Below, piece after piece: positions 18,937-26,715 of a stretch of 64,000 nucleotides of DNA. The notes beneath the pieces are model-generated. The model worked only from the letters and a program-made list of their open reading frames with translations. It ran no database searches and had not been told where the DNA came from. Positions within the stretch are counted from its first letter, which is position 1. Every line of letters starts with the position of its first letter. The position numbers and the translations under genes are program-made. Source of the stretch: UBA4742 sp963773335 (GTDB taxonomy: Bacteria; Actinomycetota; Acidimicrobiia; Acidimicrobiales; Acidimicrobilacustridaceae); contig CAVZAT010000002.1 in NCBI GenBank assembly GCA_963773335.1, positions 744,001 through 808,000 on the forward strand, read 5' to 3'.

Positions 18937-19284
18937 GTGATCGAGATCCTTCAGCCGCTCGGCACGCCGCCGTCGGCCCGCATGGCTGCGGACGTGTGCG
19001 ACGTCGATCTGACCGACGGTGCCCGGTTCGCCTCGGATGTCCGCGATCCCGCGGTGTTCGACGATCCCCACCAGCTGAACCCGCTGCGGGACCCGAACCC
19101 GCACCCGGGCTGTGGCGACGGGCCGCACTTCTGCCCGGGCGCCCACCTGGCTCGTCTGGAGATGGCCGCCATGCTCGGTGAGCTCCTCGGTCGCCGGCCT
19201 GGCCTGCGGGTCGACGACGGCGTGGAGCAGCGCGCCCTCGACCTTCATCAACGGCATCGGTCGGCTGCCGGTCCGGCTCGGATG
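18937..19284 (+). pseudogene. cytochrome P450 C-terminal fragment
   Basis: About 110 codons matching the end of a P450: DPAVFDDPHQLNPLRDPNPH, a heme-cysteine loop GDGPHFCPGAHLARLEM, then after one frame shift STFINGIGRLPVRLG and a TGA at 19283. The normal phenylalanine ahead of the loop is a cysteine (HPGCGDG). Everything before the K-helix/meander region is missing. The TGA overlaps the ATG of the acyl-CoA synthetase (ATGA), showing that a complete P450 once preceded it in an operon. An N-terminal P450 fragment lies on the other strand at 22090-22371. Confidence 0.8.
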
Positions 19285-20814
19285 AACGGGCAGCACCTCG
19301 CCACGTTCGCGGCGTCGGCCCCGGAGCGGCCGGCCCTCGTCGATGGCGCCGGGAACACGCTCACCTACGCCGAGCTGAACGACCGCTCGAACCGGGTGGC
19401 CCAACACCTCTGGTCGGCAGGCCTGCGCCTGGGTGACCACGTGGCCATCCTCCTGGAGAACCGCGCCGAGTTCCTCGAGGTGGCCTGGGGTGCGCTGCGG
19501 ATGGGCCTGTACGTCACGCCCATCAACTGGCACCTGTCGGCCGAGGAGGCCGCCTACATCGTGGCCGACTGCGGGGCGTCGGCCCTGGTGGCGTCGGCCG
19601 ACCTCGGCGACGTGGTCGACCGGCTGGGAGACGTGGTGCCCGGGCCCGGCCGGCGCCTGGCCGTCGGCGGCCCGGTCGTGGGCTTCGAGGACTACGAGGA
19701 CGCGCTCGGCGCGCAGCCGGCTGAGCCGGTGGCGGCTGAGTGCGAAGGCACCTGGATGCTGTACTCCTCGGGCACGACCGGCAAGCCCAAGGGCATCAAG
19801 CCACCTCGTGTGGGCGGCGAGCTGGGCGGCCCCTCGTCGTTCGTGGCCCTGGCTTCGGGGCTCTACGGCATCGGCGAAGGGTCGGTCTACCTGTCGCCCG
19901 CGCCGCTGTACCACGCCGCGCCCGCGGGCTGGACCAACGCCGTGCAGCGTCTGGGCGGGACGGTCGTGCTGATGGATCGCTTCGACCCGGTGGCCACGCT
20001 CGAGGCCATCGAGGCCCATCGGGTCACCCATGTGCAGTTCGTGCCCACGCACCTGATCCGGCTGCTCAAGCTGCCGGCTTCCACCCGTGAGGCCTACGAC
20101 CTGTCGAGCCTGCAGATGGTGATCCACGCCGCCGCCCCCTGCCCCCCCGAGGTGAAGCGGGCCGCCATCGAGTGGCTGGGTCCGATCGTGCACGAGTACT
20201 ACTCGGGCAGCGAGGGCGTCGGCTTCTGTGCCATCGGGCCCGACGAGTGGCTCGCCCACCCCGGCTCGGTCGGGCGGTCGCTGCTGGGCACGGCGCACGT
20301 GACCGATGCGGACGGCAACGAGTTGGGGACCGGCGAGGTCGGCCAGGTCTGGTTCGAGACCCCGAACCGGTTCGAGTACCACGGCGACGCGGTGAAGACG
20401 GCCAGCGCCTTCGACCACCGCGGCTGGAGCAGCCTCGGTGACATGGGCCGGATCGACGAGGAGGGCTACCTCTACCTCACCGACCGGGTGAGCAACATGA
20501 TCATCTCGGGTGGGGTCAACATCTACCCCCGCGAGATCGAGGACGTCCTGATCGGTCACGAGCAGGTGGCCGACGTGGCCGTGATCGGCGTCGCCGACCC
20601 GGACATGGGCGAAGCCGTGCGGGCCGTGGTCCAGCCCAGCTCACCCCCGGAGGATCCGGCGGCCCTGTCGAACCAGCTCATCGAGTACTGCCAGGCCAAC
20701 CTGGCCCGGTTCAAGTGCCCCCGCTCGGTGCTGTTCGTCGAGTCGTTGCCCCGCCTGCCCACGGGCAAGTTGGCCAAGCGCCTGCTGCCCGGCGAGCTGT
20801 TCGAGGTGACCTGA
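19282..20814 (+). CDS. AMP-binding acyl-CoA synthetase
   Basis: Adenylate-forming ligase of 510 residues from MNGQHLATFAASAPERPAL. The P-loop YSSGTTGKPKGI begins at residue 161, YYSGSEGVGF is the adenine-binding motif, DRVSNMIISGGVNIYPREIE the hinge, and PTGKLAKRLLP holds the catalytic lysine. The open frame extends upstream through a P450 remnant, but that is an accident of a frame shift; the true ATG overlaps the P450 stop. The gene is convergent with the phosphotransferase at 20837, with a hairpin between them. The acid substrate is unknown. Confidence 0.92.
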   Translation: MNGQHLATFAASAPERPALVDGAGNTLTYAELNDRSNRVAQHLWSAGLRLGDHVAILLENRAEFLEVAWGALRMGLYVTPINWHLSAEEAAYIVADCGASALVASADLGDVVDRLGDVVPGPGRRLAVGGPVVGFEDYEDALGAQPAEPVAAECEGTWMLYSSGTTGKPKGIKPPRVGGELGGPSSFVALASGLYGIGEGSVYLSPAPLYHAAPAGWTNAVQRLGGTVVLMDRFDPVATLEAIEAHRVTHVQFVPTHLIRLLKLPASTREAYDLSSLQMVIHAAAPCPPEVKRAAIEWLGPIVHEYYSGSEGVGFCAIGPDEWLAHPGSVGRSLLGTAHVTDADGNELGTGEVGQVWFETPNRFEYHGDAVKTASAFDHRGWSSLGDMGRIDEEGYLYLTDRVSNMIISGGVNIYPREIEDVLIGHEQVADVAVIGVADPDMGEAVRAVVQPSSPPEDPAALSNQLIEYCQANLARFKCPRSVLFVESLPRLPTGKLAKRLLPGELFEVT

Positions 20815-20833
20815 GCGCCGAGTTGCCCGGCGC
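20815..20833. terminator. hairpin between convergent genes
   Basis: Perfect 6-bp arms GCGCCG (20815-20820) and CGGCGC (20828-20833) with a 7-base loop, placed exactly between two convergent stop codons. No T-run follows, so it would be a weak or factor-assisted bidirectional terminator. Confidence 0.45.
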
Positions 20834-20836
20834 GGT

Positions 20837-21961
20837 CTAGAGCCGTTCGGCCAGGGCGTGGCTGATGAGGTTGTCGTAGGCGAAGCCCTCTTCCACCAGG
20901 CCGATGTCGTGGAGGAGCTTGCCCATGCGCAGCATGATGACGGTGAAGCGGAAGGCAGCCAGCACCTCGTAGTAGGGCAGGGCGTCGGTCGATCGGCCGG
21001 TGAGCTGAGACCAGCGGGCAGCCGTCTCGGCCGTCGAGGGGAAGCCGGGCAGGCGGACCTGGCCCGCCCCCCGGGTCAGGGCGTCGTCGGAGAAGATCCA
21101 CCAGCCCAGGTCGAGCAGGGGGTCGGCGATGCTCGACATCTCCCAGTCGAGCACGGCCACCACCTCGAAGTCGCGATAGATCAGGTTGCTGAAGCGCGCG
21201 TCCCCCCAGCTGAGCCTGGGGCCTTGGTGGGGTGGGTCGACCGCGTTGTCCCGCAGCCACGTCAGGGCCCGTCGGGCCAGAGCGCTGGGCTGGCCGTCCT
21301 CGGCCCAGGTCAGGAACTGCTCGTAGTGGTCGAGCTGGGCGGTCAGCGGGTCGGGGCCCGCCGGCACCGTGGTGGCGGTCAGGCCCAGGCGGTCCACGTC
21401 GAGGCGGTGGATGGCTGCCATGGCTTCCACGCCGGCCCACCAGGCCCGGGCCTGATCGGCCGGGGTGGCGTCGTGGAGCCAGCCCGTGGCCGAGTAGGAC
21501 GGCGCGTCGGAGGGGATGTCGCCGCGGACGCGGTCCATGATCCAGAACTCGCGGTCGAACCACTTGGTGGAGGGCTCGAGCCAGTGGATGGTGGCCATGG
21601 GCACCGAGCCCTCGTCGGCCAGCGCCCGCATCACCTCGTACTGGGTGGCGAAGGTGCGACCAGGAAACACCGTGTAGCCACTGGGGGCGATGCGGGCCAC
21701 CAGCTCGTGGTGGGTCGCCACGCCGTCCTCGCGCCAGTCGGCGTCGAACAGGATGGTCTCGTTGGACCACCCGGTGGATCCGGGGATGGCCAGGTTCGAG
21801 ACCTGCACGTCCTCGAGCCCGGCCACCTGGCTGAGCCAGCGCTCCAGGGTGGCCGCGGTGGCCGCCGGGTCGCGGTTGGCCGTGGTGAGCTGTTCGCCCT
21901 TGCCCTCGCGCAGGCGATCCGACACTCCGTCGGTCATTCCCTCGTTCGGTCCGTCGCTCAT
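20837..21961 (-). CDS. APH-family phosphotransferase (ACAD10-like)
   Basis: Kinase-fold protein of 374 residues. The catalytic loop is LSWGDARFSNLIYRDF and the metal loop VLDWEMSSIADPLLDLGW, as in aminoglycoside-phosphotransferase-like proteins linked with acyl-CoA dehydrogenases. The histidine of the usual HGD motif is replaced by W-G-D, as in this subfamily. These are thought to phosphorylate hydroxy-acyl substrates, not antibiotics; that is family knowledge. The ATG at 21961 overlaps the end of an upstream coding remnant. The longer frame reaching 22312 runs antisense-like through the P450 fragment and is rejected. Confidence 0.88.
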   Translation of the reverse strand: MSDGPNEGMTDGVSDRLREGKGEQLTTANRDPAATAATLERWLSQVAGLEDVQVSNLAIPGSTGWSNETILFDADWREDGVATHHELVARIAPSGYTVFPGRTFATQYEVMRALADEGSVPMATIHWLEPSTKWFDREFWIMDRVRGDIPSDAPSYSATGWLHDATPADQARAWWAGVEAMAAIHRLDVDRLGLTATTVPAGPDPLTAQLDHYEQFLTWAEDGQPSALARRALTWLRDNAVDPPHQGPRLSWGDARFSNLIYRDFEVVAVLDWEMSSIADPLLDLGWWIFSDDALTRGAGQVRLPGFPSTAETAARWSQLTGRSTDALPYYEVLAAFRFTVIMLRMGKLLHDIGLVEEGFAYDNLISHALAERL

Positions 21962-22090
21962 GTCGTCGCTCCGGCTCCGTCGTCGGTCGGGCCCACCACG
22001 TCGTGCCCCCGCCATGCCCGATCGGGCCCAGAAGGCGGCGATGTCGTAGGCGGCCGCATCGGCGTCGTGTCCCTGGAGGCCGTGGCCGGC
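21958..22090 (-). pseudogene. unidentified C-terminal coding remnant
   Basis: Codon third positions are strongly G/C-biased in one frame reading VHALIAGHGLQGHDADAAAY then DIAAFWARSGM, followed after a shift by GHDVVGPTDDGAGATT and a stop that overlaps the phosphotransferase ATG. It looks like the end of a gene once coupled to the phosphotransferase. Its start is lost where the P450 N-terminal fragment joins, near 22090. I do not recognise the family. Confidence 0.4.
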
Positions 22091-22371
22091 GATGAGGGCG
22101 TGAACCCTCGAGCCACCATCGAGCGACGGCGCTGGTGCTCGGGGTTGTCCATGGCGATCATCGTGGGGAGCGGATCGCCATGGGGCCGCGGTGTCCGGCG
22201 GCTCGAGAACGTGACCCGGTCCTTCTCGGTGCGCAACCCGTCGTCGTAGCGGGCGATGCCCCAGACCCGGGACGGCTCGTCGTAGTAGACGGGCGCTTCG
22301 GCCCCCATCCACGACCAGATGGCATGGGGATCGTGCGCGTACCAGGCGCCGTCGAGGAGGTTGAGTTCCAT
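22090..22371 (-). pseudogene. cytochrome P450 N-terminal fragment
   Basis: About 94 codons from MELNLLDGAWYAHDPHAIWS through VYYDEPSRVWGIARYDDGL to DNPEHQRRRSMVARGFTP, the typical P450 start with the C-helix HxxxR-type motif EHQRRR. After this the coding match ends abruptly and another gene's remnant continues. The I-helix, K-helix and heme loop are missing here, but a heme-loop fragment of a P450 lies at 18937 in opposite orientation. Confidence 0.75.
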
Positions 22372-22438
22372 CGAGCCCTGCCCCCTGGGTGCTGTCGAAC
22401 GGTCGTGGCGGGCGCCCTCACACCCCCGGCGGCCGGTC

Positions 22439-22462
22439 GAGAGTATGGCATCTCGATTCAGG
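22439..22462. promoter_or_regulatory. conserved 24-bp upstream motif, copy 2
   Basis: GAGAGTATGGCATCTCGATT followed by CAGG, 21 of 24 bases as at 11570-11593, located 68 bases upstream of the P450 fragment start on the minus strand. It may mark the same regulator or promoter class. Confidence 0.45.
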
Positions 22463-22500
22463 TAGTTCTACTGGCGGAATCGGGTCTATCAGCCTTCCGG

Positions 22501-22540
22501 GTCGCCGGGTCGCCGGGTCGCCGGGTCGTCGGGTCGCCGT
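22501..22540. repeat. 8-bp tandem repeat, five units
   Basis: Five consecutive units of GTCGCCGG (units 4 and 5 each differ by one base) abut the stop codon of the SDR gene. The array is simple-sequence DNA, probably slippage-generated. Confidence 0.7.
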
Positions 22541-23334
22541 CAGCTGAACAACAACGAGTAGTCGGCGCCCCGGCGCAGGTGGTGGCCGCCGTCGATGGGC
22601 AGGTTCACGCCCGTCATCCACGACGACTCGGGTCCGGCCAGGAAGCGCACCACCTCGGCCACGTCCTCCACCGTCCCCACCCGGCGCAGGGGCATGCCGT
22701 CCAGGTAGTCGTCGAGCAGCGGACCACCGGCGGTGATCATCGACATGAGCTCGTCGTCGATGATCCCGGGCTGGACGCTGTTCACCCGGATCCCGGCGTG
22801 ACCGAGCTCCTCGGCCGCGCTGCGACAGACCATGTCGACGCCGGCCTTGGCCGCGCCGTAGGCCCAGAGCCAGCGATGGGGGAAGTGTCCGGCGCCCGAC
22901 GACATCCCGATGATCGATCCGCCGCCGGCCGCGGTCATGGCCCCCACCGCGTGCTTGATGCACAGCATGGTGCTGATCAGGTTCTGCTCGACGGTGGCCC
23001 GCAGGGCGTCGGCGTCGGCGTCGGCGAACGACCCCATGTGTTGGGATCCGCCGGCGTTGGCGAACAGGATGTCGAGGCCGCCGGTCGGCTCGGCGGCGAC
23101 GCTGACCGCGCGGGCCACCTGGTCCTCGACGGTCACGTCGGCCACGGTCCAGCGGATGGAGCCGCTGTCACCCACCTCCGGCGTGATCGACTCGGTGGCC
23201 CGGACCAACTTCTCCTCGGTTCGGCCGCAGATGGTGACGTGGGCTCCGTCCGCAGCCAGGCGCCGGGCCGTCCCCAGGCCGATGCCGCTACCTCCGCCCG
23301 TGACCAGAGCGGTCTTCCCGGTGATCGTCGACAT
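22540..23334 (-). CDS. SDR-family oxidoreductase
   Basis: Short-chain dehydrogenase of 264 residues starting MSTITGKTALVTGGGSGIGL. The nucleotide motif TGGGSGIG is at residues 12-19, the NAG motif in LFANAGG, and the catalytic YxxxK in WAYGAAKAGVDM preceded by a serine in GMSSGAG. The C-terminus has GGHHLRRGADYSLLFS. A GGGGAA ribosome site lies 6 bases before ATG 23334. It probably reduces or oxidises a hydroxy/keto group of an acyl or terpenoid intermediate. It is convergent with none of its neighbours and follows the broken P450 region. Confidence 0.9.
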   Translation of the reverse strand: MSTITGKTALVTGGGSGIGLGTARRLAADGAHVTICGRTEEKLVRATESITPEVGDSGSIRWTVADVTVEDQVARAVSVAAEPTGGLDILFANAGGSQHMGSFADADADALRATVEQNLISTMLCIKHAVGAMTAAGGGSIIGMSSGAGHFPHRWLWAYGAAKAGVDMVCRSAAEELGHAGIRVNSVQPGIIDDELMSMITAGGPLLDDYLDGMPLRRVGTVEDVAEVVRFLAGPESSWMTGVNLPIDGGHHLRRGADYSLLFS

Positions 23335-23438
23335 GTGGTTCCCCCTCGTCGCGGTGTACCGGACCCGTTCTAGGTGGTGTGGATCGTGGTCCACCAGTCG
23401 ACGGCCGCCCGCCCCGGCCAGCCGTGTCATCATTCGGC

Positions 23439-24110
23439 GTGCACCAGGCCATCGGGGACGTGCTCGCGTTCGCCGTGGTGGTGGCCGTGTCACCCATCAA
23501 CATCGTGGGCGCCATCCTCCTGCTGTTCTCGCCGCGGCCGATCCTGGCCGCGTCGAGCTATCTGGCCGGGTTCGTGGCCGGGGTGACGGTCGTGCTGGTG
23601 GTGCTCGAGGTCCTGGCCTCCCACATCGACCTGTCGAGCGGCTCGGGATCTTCCCGCGCGGCGGCCATCCTGCGGATCGTCCTGGGAATCGGGCTGCTCG
23701 CGGCGGCCGTCGGGAAGGTCCGCAAGCGGCGGGCGTCGACCGACGAGACCGAGCTGCCGGGGTGGATGGACGGCATCTCGAACTTCGCCCCCCCGAAGGC
23801 GGCGGTCACCGGGCTGGCCATCGGCGCGCTCAACCCCAAGAACCTGGTCATGGCCGTGGCCGCGTCGTTGGCCATCGGCGCAGCCGAGCTCCCCGTGGCT
23901 CAGGTGGCCACGGTGATCGCCATCTACGTGGTGCTCGCCTCGGTGGGGGTGGCCACGCCGGTGGTGGTCGCCCTGGTGTTGGGGGACCGGTCCACCGCCG
24001 TGCTCACCGGGTGGCGGTCATGGCTGGGCCGCAACAACGACGCGGTGATGGCCGTGCTCTACCTCGTCTTCGGCGTGGTGCTGATCGGCAACGGGATCTC
24101 CTACCTGTGA
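23439..24110 (+). CDS. GAP-family (Sap, DUF2910) membrane protein
   Basis: Integral membrane protein of 223 residues with six hydrophobic segments, for example VLAFAVVVAVSPINIVGAIL and AVLYLVFGVVLIGNGISYL, and the family motif IGALNPKNLVMAVAASLAI. It resembles mycobacterial Sap/GAP proteins linked to glycolipid or lipid export, with a LysE-like fold. GTG 23439 was chosen as the first start near the first membrane segment; an upstream in-frame start at 23379 would add a soluble arginine/proline-rich leader. It is divergent from the SDR gene. Confidence 0.8.
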   Translation: MHQAIGDVLAFAVVVAVSPINIVGAILLLFSPRPILAASSYLAGFVAGVTVVLVVLEVLASHIDLSSGSGSSRAAAILRIVLGIGLLAAAVGKVRKRRASTDETELPGWMDGISNFAPPKAAVTGLAIGALNPKNLVMAVAASLAIGAAELPVAQVATVIAIYVVLASVGVATPVVVALVLGDRSTAVLTGWRSWLGRNNDAVMAVLYLVFGVVLIGNGISYL

Positions 24111-24294
24111 CTCGCCGCCGAGCCGCAGGTCGGACTGGGCGGGGTGTCAGTTGACCGAGCAACGCCCCGGTGCCGATGCCGGTGCCCCGGAGCTGCATGG
24201 GTCGTAGACCGCCGCCTGGACGTGCCGACCTGGGCAGGGAACTTCTCGCTCGACATCGACTGAGCCGACCGGGCTGGGACTCGACGGAGCGGGA

Positions 24295-25227
24295 TCAGGC
24301 GCGATGACCGGCACGGACCACACGGTCGACGCCGATGGCGGCGATGGCCAGCCCGCCCACCATGAGGGCCACGGCCACCACCAGGGGCGGCGGGACCTGT
24401 CCGCCGGGCAGCGCCAGCAGGCCGGTGTCGAGCACGTGCGGGGCGCGGGTGGCCAACGATGCCCACCAGGCGAGGGTGCCGGCCGCCACCGTCACCATGG
24501 CCAGAGCCAGGCCGACGGAGAGCACCCGATAGACGCGCCACGCGCGGTGGGAGACCTCGATCCGGCTGGCGGCGGCAACCACCGCCGCGGTGCACAGCCC
24601 GATCGACGCGCAGATCAGCAGCGCCCAGACCGTGCCCAGGGCGAGGTAGGGCCAACTGCCGCCGTTGCGGTCGTGGGAGCTCAGCCGATGCGCCCAGGCG
24701 ACCACACCCACGGTGGCTGTCGCGGTGATGGCCGTGGCCACCATCGCCCGCCCCATCGGCGCCCGGATGGGGCCGAACCGGCCGGCGCGCACGAGACGGA
24801 CCACACCCGGCACGGCGATCAGGGCGGCCACGGCGACGATCGCGGTTCCGGCGAACCCGGCCCACTGCACCGCGTCGTAGGCCACAGTGGGAAGGCCCTG
24901 GGCCCCGGAGGCGACGGACACGTCCCAGTGCTCGGAGAACTTGGCGAAGGCCGCCCCCGCGACCATGAACAACGCCCAGGCGCACAGGACCAGCAGCGTT
25001 CCGGAACGGACTCGGTCACCCCGGTCCGCGGGATCGACCAGCTTGTAGTCGGTCAGGTGCTGGAGGGCACCCGACCTGCGCAGCGCCAGCTGGACCCGCA
25101 ACGGCGGCCGGTCCGTTCCATACGAGTCCTCCACCAGCGCCTGCAGCTCGTCGCCGTAGCGGGCACGCCAGGCGGCCGGGTACCAGCGGATCCACCGCGG
25201 CGGTCGGGATCCGTTCACCGTGTCCAC
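24295..25227 (-). CDS. six-segment membrane protein coupled to PadR
   Basis: Protein of 310 residues: a soluble N-terminal part of about 75 residues containing WYPAAWRARYGDELQALVED, then six hydrophobic helices such as LLVLCAWALFMVAGAAFA and VLSVGLALAMVTVAAGTLAW. This layout is common for membrane proteins in two-gene PadR units of unknown function; the N-terminal motif resembles the permease prefix domain. It overlaps the PadR gene by 13 bases, so it is almost certainly its regulatory target. Confidence 0.8.
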   Translation of the reverse strand: MDTVNGSRPPRWIRWYPAAWRARYGDELQALVEDSYGTDRPPLRVQLALRRSGALQHLTDYKLVDPADRGDRVRSGTLLVLCAWALFMVAGAAFAKFSEHWDVSVASGAQGLPTVAYDAVQWAGFAGTAIVAVAALIAVPGVVRLVRAGRFGPIRAPMGRAMVATAITATATVGVVAWAHRLSSHDRNGGSWPYLALGTVWALLICASIGLCTAAVVAAASRIEVSHRAWRVYRVLSVGLALAMVTVAAGTLAWWASLATRAPHVLDTGLLALPGGQVPPPLVVAVALMVGGLAIAAIGVDRVVRAGHRA

Positions 25228-25592
25228 CCCGGGATCGGGGCCGTGCCGCGACCCGCGATGGACGCGGCCAGACCCAGCCGTTTGGCACCCTCATCGGCCA
25301 GGATTCGCATGTGCTCGATCGAGGCGGTCAGCGCCTCCCGACCCGGGGCGGTGATCCGGTACGGCCGGCGGCGCCCGTCCTCACCCACCGGTTCGATCAG
25401 ACCGCGCTCCTCCAACCGGGTGATGGCGCCGTAAAGGGTGCCCGGGCCGAGGGTCACCCCCCCGAACGCCTCGATGTCCTGGGACAGGGCGTAGCCGTGC
25501 TTGGGGCCCGAGGCCAGGCTGGTGAGGACCAGCAGACCAGGATCGTTGCTCCGACCGTGCCCGGGTTTCTTCGCCACACTCCGTTGTCCCAC
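25215..25592 (-). CDS. PadR-family transcriptional regulator
   Basis: Winged-helix repressor of 125 residues. The core is LLVLTSLASGPKHGYALSQD, LGPGTLYGAITRLEERGLI and GRRRPYRITAPGREAL, all standard PadR features. GTG 25592 lies only 7 bases from a perfect palindrome at 25600-25624, so the regulator very likely represses itself and the downstream membrane protein, possibly from a leaderless transcript. PadR proteins often respond to phenolics or membrane stress; the ligand here is unknown. Confidence 0.9.
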   Translation of the reverse strand: MGQRSVAKKPGHGRSNDPGLLVLTSLASGPKHGYALSQDIEAFGGVTLGPGTLYGAITRLEERGLIEPVGEDGRRRPYRITAPGREALTASIEHMRILADEGAKRLGLAASIAGRGTAPIPGWTR

Positions 25593-25599
25593 GCCGACA

Positions 25600-25624
25600 G
25601 ACTACTACGTGTGACGTAGTAGTC
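25600..25624. promoter_or_regulatory. PadR operator palindrome
   Basis: GACTACTACGT, a 3-base spacer GTG, then ACGTAGTAGTC: 11-bp perfect inverted arms immediately upstream of the PadR start. Size and position fit an autoregulatory PadR site. Confidence 0.85.
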
Positions 25625-25657
25625 AACCAGAGAGATCGGAGAGCTCGGCCACGACGG

Positions 25658-26089
25658 TCAGGGGGCAGCCGGGTCCGTCGGCGGGTCCACCATGATCATC
25701 CAGGGCGTCCCGAAGCGGTCGATGCACATGCCGAAGGCGGGGGAGAAGAAGGTCTCGCCCAGCGGCATCTGGATCTGGCCGCCCTCGCCCAGAGCGTCGA
25801 AGATGCGGGCCGCCTCTGCGGGCTCGGGCGCCGAGTAGCTGACGCACATGCCCCGGACATGGCCGTCGAAGCCACCAGTCGGGTCGTCGGCTCCCATGAG
25901 CAGCGCATCGCCGGTCATCAGGGCCCCGTGCATGATGAGGTCCGCGTTCGCCTCGGTCGGCGCGGGACCGGTGCCGGGTGGCGCGTCGGCCATGGGCAGC
26001 AGCACGAGTTCTCCGCCGAAGATCTCCCGGTAGCGGGTGAAGGCCTGGCGGCAGTCGCCGGCGAAGGCGAGGTACGGGTGGAAGGGCAT
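25658..26089 (-). CDS. VOC/PhnB-like glyoxalase-fold protein
   Basis: Protein of 143 residues starting MPFHPYLAFAGDCRQAFTRY, with FDGHVRGMCVSYSA and the closing FGMCIDRFGTPWMIMVDPP, characteristic of the PhnB-like branch of the vicinal-oxygen-chelate fold. Such proteins may bind metals or small molecules, but the reaction is usually unknown. It is followed on the same strand by no close partner and lies 33 bases downstream of the PadR operator on the opposite side. Confidence 0.85.
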   Translation of the reverse strand: MPFHPYLAFAGDCRQAFTRYREIFGGELVLLPMADAPPGTGPAPTEANADLIMHGALMTGDALLMGADDPTGGFDGHVRGMCVSYSAPEPAEAARIFDALGEGGQIQMPLGETFFSPAFGMCIDRFGTPWMIMVDPPTDPAAP

Positions 26090-26139
26090 CTCAGCTTGAC
26101 TCCTTGGTGGGCGTCGACGTCGGCGGCGGGGTCCGCGGT

Positions 26140-26619
26140 TCAGGCGCCGGGGCGAGGCCTGCCGGGTGCCACGGTGCGGGCCAGGATCCCCAGGGTGGCT
26201 CGGAGCGCGCTCTCCGGGATGATGGGGAACACACCCTCGCGGTACTCGTCGCGCACGTTCGACCAGTCGTAGTACGAGGTGACCCGCGTGCCGCCCTCTA
26301 TCGGTTCGAGCCGATAGCCGTAGACGTGGCCGATGGGTGGCTCGATGACCCCGCGGATCATCCAGGCGATCTCCTCGTCGGGCACATACGTGACGATCTC
26401 GACGGTGACGTCGTAGAGCCCGAGCGGGTAGTCGTTCAGTGCTTCGCGGTCCATGTGGACGACGAACGTGTCCCCTTCGGCGGTGACCGGGTCGCCGGTG
26501 GCAGCCATCAGCATGCCCGACGCGTCGATGGCCACGTGCCCGGCCGGATCGCGCACCACCGCGAAGACGGCCGCGGGATCCGCGGCGATCGTGCGCTGCA
26601 CCTCGATGCGTTCGCTCAT
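26140..26619 (-). CDS. SRPBCC (START-like) domain protein
   Basis: Protein of 159 residues starting MSERIEVQRTIAADPAAVFA, with VRDPAGHVAIDASG and VYGYRLEPIEGGTRVTSYYD, the pattern of polyketide-cyclase/START-like hydrophobic-pocket proteins. No catalytic residues can be named. Orientation matches the VOC gene 50 bases downstream and the SDR/P450 pair upstream, so it may belong to the same unit, though the gap to the SDR is 97 bases. Confidence 0.85.
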   Translation of the reverse strand: MSERIEVQRTIAADPAAVFAVVRDPAGHVAIDASGMLMAATGDPVTAEGDTFVVHMDREALNDYPLGLYDVTVEIVTYVPDEEIAWMIRGVIEPPIGHVYGYRLEPIEGGTRVTSYYDWSNVRDEYREGVFPIIPESALRATLGILARTVAPGRPRPGA

Positions 26620-26715
26620 GTGGTCATCCTGACAGAGTGGCGATGACCGAGCCCAGGCCGCGCCACCGAGGTCGAGGTCGGGCCGCCCTGGCCGGACTCG
26701 CCGGGCGGTGACGGC

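Noticed and set aside
18937..20814. P450 heme domain fused to an acyl-CoA synthetase as one protein
   Set aside because: The in-frame join depends on a shift inside the P450 tail. In the native frame the tail STFINGIGRLPVRLG stops at a TGA that overlaps the synthetase ATG, so these were two coupled genes.
20837..21961. Aminoglycoside resistance gene
   Set aside because: The kinase fold is right, but the WGD loop and acyl-CoA gene context match the ACAD10-like branch, not known antibiotic phosphotransferases.
22501..22540. 8-bp repeats as an iteron or regulator site
   Set aside because: The array abuts a stop codon at a gene 3' end, is short and simple-sequence, and has no nearby replication gene.
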